Below, piece after piece: positions 21,827-32,245 of a stretch of 46,205 nucleotides of DNA. The stretch comes from Perkinsus olseni (lineage: Eukaryota; Perkinsozoa; Perkinsida; Perkinsidae): positions 1-46,205 of the forward strand of contig JABANP010000427.1 in assembly GCA_013115135.1 (NCBI GenBank), read 5' to 3'. The position numbers and the translations under genes were made by a program. The notes beneath the pieces were generated by a model that saw nothing but the letters and a program-made list of their open reading frames with translations, searched no databases and had not been told where the DNA came from. Position 1 is the first letter of the stretch; every line of letters begins with the position of its first letter.

Positions 21827-22328
21827 TCACTCCATCTCTTCATCCAAATCTATATTGTGCTTCTTGCAGAAGGCGTGAATCTCATCTCGAAGCTCCGGCA
21901 AAGGCTCCAGATCTTCAACTCTGATCAAAGAGCAAATCTTTCCTCAATGCTCTTTGTCCGTTGTTTCCGTCATGTGCATTGGTGGACCCTAGATACGGCC
22001 CTTCCCACGCGGCAGCATAGAAAGACTTTCTAAGAAAGTCGTAAAGCTCGAAGTCGGCGAGCTACGCCATACGCTGTGGCGCGCTGGTGGTGGGAGTTTC
22101 GGACTCGACCGACATCAACCGTGCTTACTTCAACGGTTCACGAGTGAAAGGATCGTGATCGTCGGACAAAATGATGCGTACCTGGCAGTCAAGCGGACTA
22201 AGCTAATCACACAGTAATAAGGAACCGCTCACAATATGCCTCCTGTCCATGATCTGACCGGAACCCGGCAGCCTCACAGGATCGATCATCACCTCAGCCA
22301 TGATCGGGTCGAGATAGTTATCGGGTAT
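21827..22328 (-). other. U-box-coding exons of the UFD2/UBE4 gene
   Basis: Three exons (22328-22233, 22181-22129, 21920-21827) encode the C-terminal U-box. It opens with NYLDPIMAEVMIDPVRLPGS, then IMDRRHI, SDDHDPFTREPLK and EPLPELRDEIHAF, ending 12 residues later. The DPV-x-LP, MDR and DPF-x-R elements are all present, so the E2-binding fold should be functional. The introns between them are 51 and 208 nt. Confidence 0.95.
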
Positions 22329-25300
22329 CTAGTTACGACATAATAGGCGGAGCGGAGCAGATTGTTGTCGGCTGAGTACCTCAACGTTGTCCATCGCCTC
22401 TTCACGTTTGGACGCAGTGTCGTTCAGGTGCTTCACGAACGCTTCGAACTCATTGAACTCATCGCCAACTAGCAACCGTTCCCGCCTCAGTATGGTCACT
22501 GCCTGAGAAAATGCAAGATTTGCCAAGATGAGCAAGATTTTGCTCCACCTTGTTGAAAGTCTGTGGACTGTAGTATCGCTGGTCATCAGCAACGATGCGA
22601 CTGATCTTCTCTGTTCCTCCGCCCCGCGCCAAGTAGACGTACCTAGTACGAATATAAAATACACCTGGGAGGGATCGAACCTGCGACCTACATTTCAGCC
22701 AGCTTTCTAAGCAAATCCTTCGGGTCGAAATTGTACCTGATCATCGTTGAATGTTTATGCTACCAAAGCGACTGCAACCTACTCGTTGAAGTCATAGCTC
22801 TTGCCCTTCAGCTCGAGACACTTGGGACCGACCAGACGATCAATGCATGGGTCAAGGCATGATGTAAGCATTTGCTCCAGTACCACCTGAGAAAAGCAAA
22901 AAGGGGTTAGAGAAACATTCTCTCACTATGGTATCCTGCAGCAGATTCTAGACTGACCTAAAATACCACTGTTTTTGTATAACTACTCGACAATGCTTCC
23001 CTCGAAAGCCACGCGCAAAAATCATTTTTGACAGGCAAATGTCGAGCCTAAGATTCGAACCGGATAATCCCGGATGCACTGGCTATCTCGAGTTAAGAGC
23101 TTCGCTGAGCGAGCTCCTTCGTCACGAAGGCCTAGTATCAATATACATGCCCACAGCAGAGCATCTCACCCGATCGTCCAAAATGACGTTAGCGGCTTCT
23201 TTGCACATGGCATGCAAAGTGCTGACGGTCTGGTGGCCCATACTCATATACTGCTTGCAATGGGCCTTGGCGTCCGTACGGGATCTCCGATACCTGACCA
23301 CCCAGGCTCGATCCCGGTACCTGTCATTTTACTTACATATCTTCGCCGTTCACTTCGTCTTCCTCTTCGATACCTCGCTCAACTGAAACGCAGAAAATAC
23401 GGCGAGCCGGATGACCGTCCTCAACCCACCTCCCAGCCCCGCCGTGCCCTCCATGGGGTCATCGCTGCTGCCAGCAGCTTGATCTAAAAAATGCTACTCC
23501 TAGCGGAGCGAAGCAGAAAATAAAGCTTACGTGATTCATGCTTTCTAATGGCCGTCAAAGAGTCCAAGCCCTGAGAGAAAAAATGATGGGGAAAATCTCG
23601 CACTCGACAGTTTGCGATCTGGCTCAATTTACTTTTTTCGAAGTTTTCCGTGGTGTTTTTCCGAATTATTATCTCTCATACGGGTTGGCTTCACTTAACC
23701 AAGCCGTAGCCCCTCACGAAAATTTCCTTGGTTTTGATAGTCTACTTCTGCGTCAATTCATTTTGAAACGTCCGGCCCGAGGATTGAACCCGCGACCTCC
23801 GTTACCTCATCCAACAGATAAGTGGTGTCGTTCAGAAGCTGATTCACGAATTTGCAGAATTCCTCAGATTGTTCGACCGCGAAGGCCTGCAGCTGAGCTC
23901 GATGCTTCGGCAACGGTAGAACCTAAAGCACCGAAACCTACACCAACGGAAGCAAAACAGCGGCAGGAGGTTACCAATGGGAAAGTAGCATAAAATTCGG
24001 CGACCTACCTGCTCGAATAACTTCTGTATTGGTATCCTCAGCTCGAACTTCACGTGCATTCTGATATCATAATACGACTGCTTCGTCTTTTCAACGGCCG
24101 TGAACACTCTGAAAAAACAGTTATCCCACAACAAAAATCAACACTAAAATATAACAACTACGAAAGGTCTCATACCACTCCAATCCGAAATCATGGAAAA
24201 TACGCTCCTACCTGATGCACGCAGGGACGATATTTCTCACACAGAAATCGGCATTCTCGATCTGTCGAGCGAAACGAGGCTGTTTCGAGAGTGACTTCAG
24301 AACCTGAGAGACGAGAAAAAATCCCGTCGGTGAAAGATTATCCAAGATCTATATTCATATTATTCAATATTCGGCGAGCGCGGAAAAATCACAAAATTGG
24401 TCATTATTCAGAGCGGCCTGTGAAATTGGGAGGAGCACAACTGAGTTGGAGTTCCCAAAACTATGAGGAATTAAAAGTATCAGTGCGATCCTCTAATTCT
24501 CGGAGATATCTTTTTCTCGGTATCTTACCTTGGCAGCTTGACCTCGAACAGAAGGATTCTTGCACTTCTCCGAACCCAGTGTCCAAATCACAAACAAGAG
24601 CAACAGGTCACAATTAAGGCCGTTAAAGATATCGCCACGATTGCCACGATTCGTTTGCTCCACAATCTGACAGAAAGACGCCACTACTGGGATTCGAACC
24701 CGGGACCTCAGCAAGACCCTCTACCTTGGACGTGTTCCGGTAGTAGTGCAAGACGTCGACGATGTCATCGATGATACACGTCGGTAAAACCTGGGAGAGG
24801 GAAAATGCCGAAAAATACGATACGAAAGAATACGAAAAGGCGGAGCGAAGCTCACCGCCATATCATCCGAGAGGTCGATGCTGGAATCATTCATGATGTT
24901 CAAGGCATACACACCCTGAGGTATACCACCTGAAGAATGGCGTGAAACTGCTGATCGATAAAGATACTCACACAAAATTTGCCGACATCTAAGATCCGAA
25001 ATTTCCGCGTTCGGATGGGAAAAGTGACAAGGAATTATCTCATAGTTTCTCTAGAAACTGAATAAAATTTCACCATTCGAAGAACCAATTCCATTTGAAA
25101 AGAAATTTGCCTAAAACTTTTCTGAATAATGATCATCGTACTCTCACTTGAAAAGTAATTGTCTCTTACTCGTTGATAGTGATGATCGATTAGCGCATTC
25201 GGTGTATTCAGTAGCAAGAAGAAGAAGAAATGAAAAGACACCAAAAAGCGAATGAAAAAACATCACCGAACGCAGTGGTTTTAACAAACCAGAATAAGCC

Positions 25301-28300
25301 ACAATCGCAAAGATGGTCACAGCTCAGGCTGTTAAATCAGTACGAACTAGACATTTCTGTCCGAAACACCCTTGAACAAAGATACGTCGAGAATCGTCCG
25401 AAGCCACCGAAGTCGCTTACTCGCAGCCGGCTTCGTTTTGTCCGGTGTATCATCCGGGATGACCTTCACCAGGAACAGCGACATCATAAGGTTGATGCAG
25501 TGAGCCAGGGAATCCACGAACCTAGCATAAACATTTGAGGAAATGCAAGGCCTAGCAAGAGTGCAAGATCCCTCACTCACCTAGGAGAGTCCACTACGGA
25601 GTCGTAACAATGGTACTCAGCGTATCCGTCAGCCATAACTGAGAAGAAGCACGATTCTCGCGCGCCACGAAATTCACATAGAAGTCGCTTACGATCCATT
25701 TTCTGCTTCTGGTGGAACACTGACGCCGCCGTTAACATCGTTTCTGCTTCTTTCAACGCCGGACAAACAAAGATATGCAGAGCTTGGACGGCTTCCCAGA
25801 ATATCTAAATTTTATGCTACCAACACAGCTACAACCTCTGAAAACGTTGATTTCGACCCATGCATGAAGACTGGACTTCCCAACGTCAGAGTGAAACCGA
25901 ATCCATAGCACGGCGAACTGTACGAGAGTCCGTATGAAAGAACGCGCGAAGGAAATTTTCCGAACACCATGGCCGACCTGAGATACGAATTTCGTGGCGC
26001 GGTGAGGGTCCGGTCGGGGAATCTTCGCAATGGTGTCAGAGTCGCCCATCTTTGCCTCTTCTTGCAAGATACCCATAATCTGAGATGAACGAATCAACTG
26101 CGGCATCATATGCAATCTTCTCAATGAGAAAATTGAAGCATTCTAAAAGTATCACTTAGAAATCCTCATTGATACTTCCAGAATGGAGCATAGAGGGCCA
26201 AGTCAGGTCCAAGGAACGGCGATTTATCCGACCTACTCCGCATCTTACCGTCTTAACCTCAGGATTCTCCGAGATCATCATGCTGCAATCGATCTCAGCA
26301 CTCTGTTCCAGCTTGATGGGCAGGCACAGTTCAAATATAACCCAAGCCGTGTTCAAACCACAGCCGGTGGACACGACCTGAAGCAGGGCGAATCTTTCTA
26401 CCCGTCTTCTGCACGCTTCAACCTACGCCTTTGATCTTCGTAAGCATCCCTTGAGACAAGAGACGAAAACGCTCGAGGTTGCCATCTGAACTCACAAAAA
26501 CAATGGCTCACTCTCCTCGTCCTGCGGCGCGGCGATGCGTGCAAATCGCGACACACTGTGAGAATCTTGATGGTATTCTTGATGAATACCATCATGAATA
26601 CCAATCAATGGTATTCATGATTCATGATGAATCATCATACCAATATACAGCGAAGCCGCCATCAGAATAGCCGAGCCCGAAGTTCTATCAAGAGTTAGTC
26701 GCATCGCCGCGAGATGGCAGCGATATTACAAATGATAAAAGCGAGGGAAGGCGACCGCATATCGAATCGCTGCATGAACAATCATATCATGCATCACCGT
26801 GTGAATCTCGATACCGTTATGATTACCAAGATTCGTGATAATGAAGATGGTTTCAAGGTTCGTGCATTTCGATTATGATTATGGATCTGAAGCCGTCTTC
26901 AGAACAGTCAAGCCGAAAATTCTAACAAGCGTTCCTCGCTTCATTGCGAGATGCCAGCGGCGATGCGAATGGTTGAATTACCGAAGAAGCCTCGACCTTC
27001 AAGCAGGTCCTTTCCCCTACTCTTCCGCGAAACGGAGAATTCCCACTCGCGCACGACACTCCCCAGAAGAGAATTCTCGATACTCACGTAGTTGGCTAGT
27101 AGCATCCTGGAGCTGGTCCGCCAAGGCAGCGCCATTGGGAGAGTTCTGATTCTGCCAGCCCATGGTCGCACGCTGAGCTGAGTTGGTGAGCGCTGAGGCT
27201 AGCCAGAGCAGCACCTGAAGGGCAAAATGGGGAAAAATATTTTTCCGCAGTTCCGCCACAGAAACCCAAAATCGCTGCCGTGGCAGGAGAAACTCCTCAC
27301 CACCAGGGAAGACCGGCATAGTCAGGGGCAAAAATTTTTAAGAAAACGTGGGAGATATCAGACCCCGTGAGGGCGATTCGAAACCCGGTGTGGCTTTTGC
27401 TCTCAATACCCTGCCAATATTCTGGGTATATCCTTGAAGGAAAACTTCAAGAAAACTTTTGAAACTTCGAAAAGAAGGATAACCCTTTATAGTATGCGGG
27501 ACCGAACTATTGCGTGCGTGAATAAAAGAGTCCCGTCAATACTGGGTCTCATGAGATTCTCGCCACCAAAGCGCTCGAGATCGGCCATACCCTTTACCAA
27601 CCTTCATCCTAGTTTTCTGATTCGCTCTGAGAGCCGGCTGGATGATCAGCAGTGTCTGGTCTATGACAGCCGTCTGCTGAGCACGCACCTGGAAAAGAGT
27701 ATGAATGGCCTTCAATGTTAGTAATGCAGAATCGGGTGAAATTATCCTCGTTACAACAACAGTACAGGCGATGAAACGGTTAATCGATATATCGGGTGTT
27801 TTCTCCGGTCGGAAAAACACAAGCAGTCCAGCCCTGATACTCAGAAATTTCGGGCTCAAAATGCGTCGGGAAGTCGTTACAGGAATACTAGTATGATACG
27901 CCCCATTGAAGAGAGGTGCTTCTTTTGATAAGCCCTGATCGGACTAGCAATGTACCTCAACCACATCTTGATCAAATGGTACTGCAATTCATCACAAAGA
28001 CAAAGATAGTGGCAGCGAGCTTATACTGTTCTACCACTGCTGCCACTTGACAGACACTCACAGCCCGAAGAGTCTAGCCGTTACAACTGGATAGGGCGAG
28101 CGAATAGTACTGCGCTCTTCGTGCATTCGCGCGTGCGGTCGCGCGCATTGGCACACCTTGATGGTTCTACAATCCAGTCTCAAGTCGATCTTAGCCTTCG
28201 ATAATCCCCAAAGATTCAAGCATGATACACTCAACAGCCTTGAGCTGAGATTCTTCACACATCGCCCTGGCTGAGCCACGACCGTCGGTCGACCCTAGGT

Positions 28301-31300
28301 GAAGGCCGGGTAGGGGATGGAGGTGGACTTGGGGTGGTTGGTGCCGGCTCCTCGCGCCAACGTCTCCAGCAGCGTTGCTGGTGTCTCAAAGCACGAGCGG
28401 TTGGACTGTTTGGGTTATACATCAGATGAGATGATATTATCTGATCCGCCTGCATACTCAGGGAAGCATCCAAATGTTTCCCGAGTTTATGGGCTCATCT
28501 TGATCGCTCGCTATAAGGACGAGAGCTACTTATAGCGCCGCTGGACCAGCGGAGCGGAGCTTTCAAGGTTATCTACCAGCGCACACCCCGTTTGCGGGAA
28601 GCCCTCGTGGTATGCTCACTTCCAAGCAAGCAGAATCATCCATATCAATCACAATAATCAGTATGAGGAAAATGACGGGATTTATAGTGGTGCGCAAGTC
28701 CTCTTCCAAATCGCTGGCTTTGATCCCCTGCCCTTTCCCGGCTCTGGCTCCGGCTGACTGAGACTCAGGCCCTGCGTCAGGCAGAAGTAACAGTCCGAGC
28801 CCTCACCCATCTGGACCAGGAGTCCCAGGAAGATAGACCCGTCCTAGGGGAAGTCATGACCTGCCCTTCAGAGCCAGTCTGGCTCAGCCACAGCTCGGTC
28901 GCTCAGCCGCCAAGGAGAGTAAGCGAGCTCAACTAACGAGCGAGCGAGGCGGGAGGCCCGCATCGATGAAGACGAAAAGTTGAAGTAACAGCCTTCAGTA
29001 ATACTCAATCACTCAGCGCGGGCATGCGTCATGGAACTGAGGCTCTCATGCTCATGGTCAGTCTGAGAGGTCTGAATCGTTCGGCACGCAGCCTATGCCC
29101 CACAGGCGAAACTCCGCCCAGAATTATCGAAATTTTCTGCTTTACCATTCTACAGGGAGCCTTCCTCTCTCAAGTAGCTTACAGTGTTGATCATTTGTCC
29201 CAGGCCCGCAAGGGACATTCGCGAGATATTAAAATTCTGCCTCTTCACCGACTTCGGCAACTAAAAAGGTCATACATCCCCACGCATGCTCGGACTTCAT
29301 GATACCACATTTCCCCCGAATCACAGCGTTAACTACCTCCTGAGGATCGAGCAAGTTGTGGTCAATCGCACTTGGCGAGAGCATCTTCCCTAGGATAGTT
29401 GTAGTCTGGAGATGAAACCTGACGTGGGCAGATATTCGCCTAACCAATTCGCAGCTCCGACTTACGCATTTTTATTCTGCGGAGGCCTCCGATCATTCGG
29501 CATCCTCGGCGCTGGCGGGGGCTCCGTGTACCAAACAGGCAACGAAGTCTAAGAGTATCTTCAGGTCGCCCACGCAAGATACAAAATAGCTCAACTTACA
29601 ACTAACTCTGCAATAACCTTCTGCTGCTTCATCAGCATAGCCAGCTTAGCTGCCTCAGGCCCCTAACACAACTCTCTCATGATTTTCCCCGTGCACCCTC
29701 ACCTACCGCTCCACACTGGTGCAATCCATGGCCGCGATCCTGGATGATTTTATTTGTCCAGCTCCCTATTACTGGCAAAATTAATGGCGATAGAACCTGA
29801 CAAGTTCTGATCTTTCCCCGTCAAGATCCCAGAACGAATCTTCCCGGCGAGACCCGGAGTCACCGCGAGGAAGCAACAAGGCCGCCAGTCCCTCACAAAA
29901 AAACCAACAAAGCATCAGTGTGATTTCGGAAAAAGGCCACCAAACTTTTATCGAACCGGCAATATAAAATTATTCGCTCCAACCCGACGAGCTTCCCTCC
30001 AGCGTCTGCCCCAGACACCGGTGCGAGAAAACGCATCAGCACCAGTGATGGTGCTGTCGCGGTGTTGTCTAGTACGAAAGAAAAACCATCCATTATCCAG
30101 TGTATAATTCATCCTCTGGAGGATGGCTCGTACGCTGGTTTCTGGATAGATGGTTCACAGTATTTTTGAATAATTCTAAAATTTTTGTTAGCAAAAAAAG
30201 GTCTGCATACCAATCCGTATTCGAAAATTCCGACAGCGACATCGAGTTCGTCCGACTTCCCACAGTTCCCCCACCTCCCAATATCACCTCAGATCCGCCA
30301 CTATCGTTGATCTCAGTTACTAACTTCACCAACAGTGGCATCGGCATGTGGCCGAAGTTAACCTAAGATACGCCACATTTTCACGAACATTCCAAACCCA
30401 TTTTTTCCGTACATTCACAACTCATCGGCGTTACTCTACGCGAAGTCGCCGTACGTGATCGAAATGAGGGGTCCGGAAAAACGCGGGAAAAGTTCGTCGA
30501 GCTCTATCATCACTTCAAAGAAGCGACCCGGGACGAGTAAGAACAACCCCCACAACATGTTGGCTAACTCCTAGGCTGCTGCTATGGGATACTCTCTACA
30601 GAGGTTGTTATGCGGAGAATCTCAGGGAGATGTACCGAATAGTATCGGAGATCGATTTCATAGTGAAAGAAGCAGTATTAAACCGTTGTGTTACCATACC
30701 ACTCCTTTCGGAAACATCGCGAAATTCAACGATTGAACACCTTTCCGCGATGAGTGGTGAGCGAGCCCTCCGGCCTGAATCCATGAAGCCCAGCTATTAC
30801 AAATTCAGCAAGCTCCGCTCCGCTAGCATAGAGCTCCGCCGACGGCCTTCCGAAAAGCTCCGGACATTGCAACACCATCGACAGGTATCTTATATGGCAC
30901 TCCCGCAGAGGTTTGATCTGAGGATAAAATACAGTCACCAGGAATCGAACCGGGGGCCTGTAGGATATCAACAAGAACACCGAAGAGGATTCAACATGCG
31001 ATGAATTACGTGGCCCTCGAGCAAAATATCTGATAAAACTTAGGTGCAGATATTCACTACAGTTTCATTAGAAATCTTTCCATTCCATCCCACATATACC
31101 CGTTGAGGAATTGCAAGATTGCAAGATTCCGCCATAATCCCTCATTACCACCGCCTCGTGTATTTTATCCTGCAAATCCCCGCGATAAGATCGGTTAGCC
31201 TCGTCTTCAATCCTGTTATAAACTTCCACCATGTACGACAGCTGGGCTCCCAGGGTGTTCAGCTGACTCAGTCGAGCCACGAAAACTTCGTCAAGCTGAA

Positions 31301-32083
31301 ACGAAGAATGAGATCACAGCGTATCCGGCCTTCACGCGCGCTTCCGATGCATCTCTGCCAATCTTAAAGACCGCCCTCTAACGAAAACCCTCCCTGCAAT
31401 TTAGTTAATCGATGTGCGCGCCGCCACCTTACAAGCGAGCTCTGATGACCACTGATAACAGACTATCGCCGCTCTGACCAAGGCTTGCCCGGAAAGTCTC
31501 GGAAAAAAGCGGGAAACGCTGAGCAAACTTTTCGATAATTTTCGGTATTTCGGTCAAATTTGCTCGTTCTGGTCATAGCAACAATCGGTATACTGATCCA
31601 CGCCAATAATATACCAATATGATATTGGCATTGGCGTGCGTATATGATATTGGCAATATCGGTTTATACTAAAAAAAGCGGAGAAATTTTCCCACATACC
31701 CAATTCCCAGCGAATCGACAAAATTCAGAAATTTCCAGAAATCTGCACGTCCCTAATCCGTGCATCAAATCACGAAAAATAGTAACCAATACGAACTAGG
31801 AGAGGACCGGGAGTAAAATTATTAGTGAAAGAATTGCCGGGAATACAGAGGGCGAATTTTCTGCAAAATTACGAATCAAAGTACTGCACTTTTCCGTGAG
31901 AAAAACCGATCGATTCCTCGTCCCTTCCCTGTTCCCAAGTATTACGATATCGACCCTGATAGGGCCGGTCGTTCCCTCGACCGTAACCAAGTCGAGATCC
32001 TTATGCGCGGCCGCCGCCTCAGGGTCCAACGTGACCCTGAGCACTCTCGTCAGGAGGTGTTCCGTACGAGCTGTTAGATCCAT
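21827..32083 (-). CDS. UFD2: Ubiquitin conjugation factor E4 (UFD2/UBE4 family), about 35 exons
   Basis: An E4 enzyme that extends ubiquitin chains on proteasome substrates. Traced exons, all GT-AG and in phase except where noted: 32083-31946 (start codon 32083), 31295-31149, 30917-30741, 30570-about 30455, a gap to 29.66 kb not fully resolved, 29662-29600, 29548-29466, 29418-29337, 29236-29183, 27688-27602, 27214-27088, 26485-26427, 26377-26249, 26097-25978, 25804-25693, 25638-25581, 25521-25421, 24929-24856, 24790-24725, 24666-24529, 24303-24212, 24108-24009, 23886-23806, 23570-23531, 23483-23430, 23382-23337, 23242-23170, 22886-22783, 22736-22692, 22642-22549, 22502-22380, 22328-22233, 22181-22129, 21920-21827. 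Family signatures in order: TILGKMLSPSA, LLWLASALTNSAQR, STGCGLNTAWVIFELCLP, FCKFVNQLLNDTTYLLDE, DRLVGPKCLELKGK, YNFDPKDLLRKL, VADDQRYYSP and the U-box. The continuous phases argue for an intact gene. Confidence 0.93.
22643..22691 (-). repeat. 49-nt intron beginning with a tRNA T-arm
   Basis: This intron of the UFD2 gene starts GTAGGTCGCAGGTTCGATCC. That is the variable region plus B-box of a tRNA, with the splice donor inside the tRNA word. The remaining 29 nt (CTCCCAGGTGTATTTTATAT and a short tail ending TACTAG) complete the intron. The flanking exons join in phase (phase 2) and match the family on both sides. Confidence 0.8.
22737..22782 (-). repeat. 46-nt intron sharing a block with the intron at 25805-25977
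   Basis: On the gene strand this intron contains AGGTTGCAGTCGC followed by TTTGGTAGCATAAACATT. The end of the 25805-25977 intron contains AGGTTGTAGCTG followed by TGTTGGTAGCATAAAATTT. The match covers about 30 nt, including TTGGTAGCATAAA exactly. The reverse orientation (TTTTATGCTAC) occurs at the start of the intron at 23887-24008. Confidence 0.65.
22887..23169 (-). repeat. Intron containing a sense tRNA-like block
   Basis: This 283-nt intron contains, on the gene strand, an A-box-like GCTCGCTCAGCGAAGC near 23106-23091 and the B-box GGTTCGAATC at 23061-23052. Confidence 0.6.
23243..23336 (-). repeat. 94-nt intron containing an antisense tRNA-like block
   Basis: The plus strand of this intron reads ACCACCCAGGCTCGATCCCG, a degenerate T-arm (23305-23314) antisense to the gene. 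It starts 23 nt after the 5' splice site. Confidence 0.55.
23571..23805 (-). repeat. Intron beginning with a tRNA T-arm (235 nt)
   Basis: Directly after the exon ending NDTTYLLDE, the intron starts GTAACGGAGGTCGCGGGTTC and then AATCC. The B-box GGTTCAATCC lies at 23790-23781. The word GGTAACGG also occurs in the tRNA-like module at 2341-2405. Confidence 0.7.
24667..24724 (-). repeat. 58-nt intron made of a tRNA 3' half
   Basis: The intron starts GTAGAGGGTCTTGCTGAGGT and continues CCCGGGTTCGAATCCCAGTA, then 18 nt ending CTGTCAG. With the last exon base it reads GGTAGAG (end of a tRNA D-loop), an anticodon-arm-like stretch and a perfect T-arm. Both neighbouring exons are phase 0 and carry conserved E4 sequence (IIDDIVDVLHYY before it, CKNPSVRGQ after it), so the splice sites are well placed. 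Confidence 0.82.
26486..27087 (-). repeat. Intron with an internal diverged tandem duplication
   Basis: Two related segments (about 26930-26770 and 26730-26550) follow each other. Each begins with a CGCTG-x-CATCTCGC word, continues with a CGG-CTTC word and ends with AAGATTC-like and GAGATTCACAC-like words. The second is expanded by ATGGTATTCATC palindromes at 26560-26640. Confidence 0.45.
27215..27601 (-). repeat. Intron with a degenerate T-arm
   Basis: On the gene strand ACCGGGTTTCGAATCGCCC (about 27388-27370) is a T-arm with one extra base in the B-box. The intron is 387 nt. Confidence 0.4.
27689..29182 (-). other. Large intron (1494 nt) of the UFD2/UBE4 gene
   Basis: Both edges are set by in-phase, family-matching exons (ending GLGQMINT and starting VRAQQTAVIDQ). 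Inside are short open frames without family features and a CTCCGCTCCGC motif at about 28548. No gene is needed here. Confidence 0.65.
30918..31148 (-). repeat. Intron with a tRNA-like T-arm near its 3' end
   Basis: On the gene strand CCCCCGGTTCGATTCCTGGT lies just before TGACTGTATTTTATCCTCAG, the end of the intron. The TGTATTTTAT word also follows the T-arm in the 49-nt intron at 22643-22691, which suggests a shared element tail. Confidence 0.6.
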
Positions 32084-32103
32084 GGTATTCAAGATCAACA
32101 ACA

Positions 32104-32110
32104 ACTGAGG
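32104..32110 (-). promoter_or_regulatory. Candidate trans-splice acceptor of the UFD2/UBE4 gene
   Basis: The sequence CCATCCTCAG ends at 32105, 21 nt upstream of the start codon at 32083. No upstream exon is needed to complete the N-terminus, so this AG could accept a spliced leader. A 5'UTR intron is the alternative. Confidence 0.45.
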
Positions 32111-32245
32111 ATGGCAACAGGAGTTCGTCAATCTACGGTACGAAAGAAAGTCATATTGGGAACTAGATAATCACATTACTTTCAGACCAAATTCTCTAGG
32201 CTAGGTTTGCACTATCCTCTACCTGAGCGCTACTTTTTGTGCTTA

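Noticed and set aside
23080..23150. A stretch reading FVTKELAQR that resembled the E4 core
   Set aside because: It has an in-frame stop, and the exons on each side join in phase without it, so it lies inside the intron 22887-23169.
27689..27760. Upstream extension of the VRAQQ exon reading LLTLKAIHTLFQ
   Set aside because: A good acceptor (TTTTCCAG) at 27689-27690 and the phase-0 join to the exon at 29183 make the shorter exon preferable.
28058..28279. Minus-strand frame with KNLSSRLLSV and KIDLRLD, similar to a conserved E4 segment
   Set aside because: The true segment (STGCGLNTAWVIFELCLP) is in the exon 26377-26249, and this frame sits inside the 1494-nt intron.
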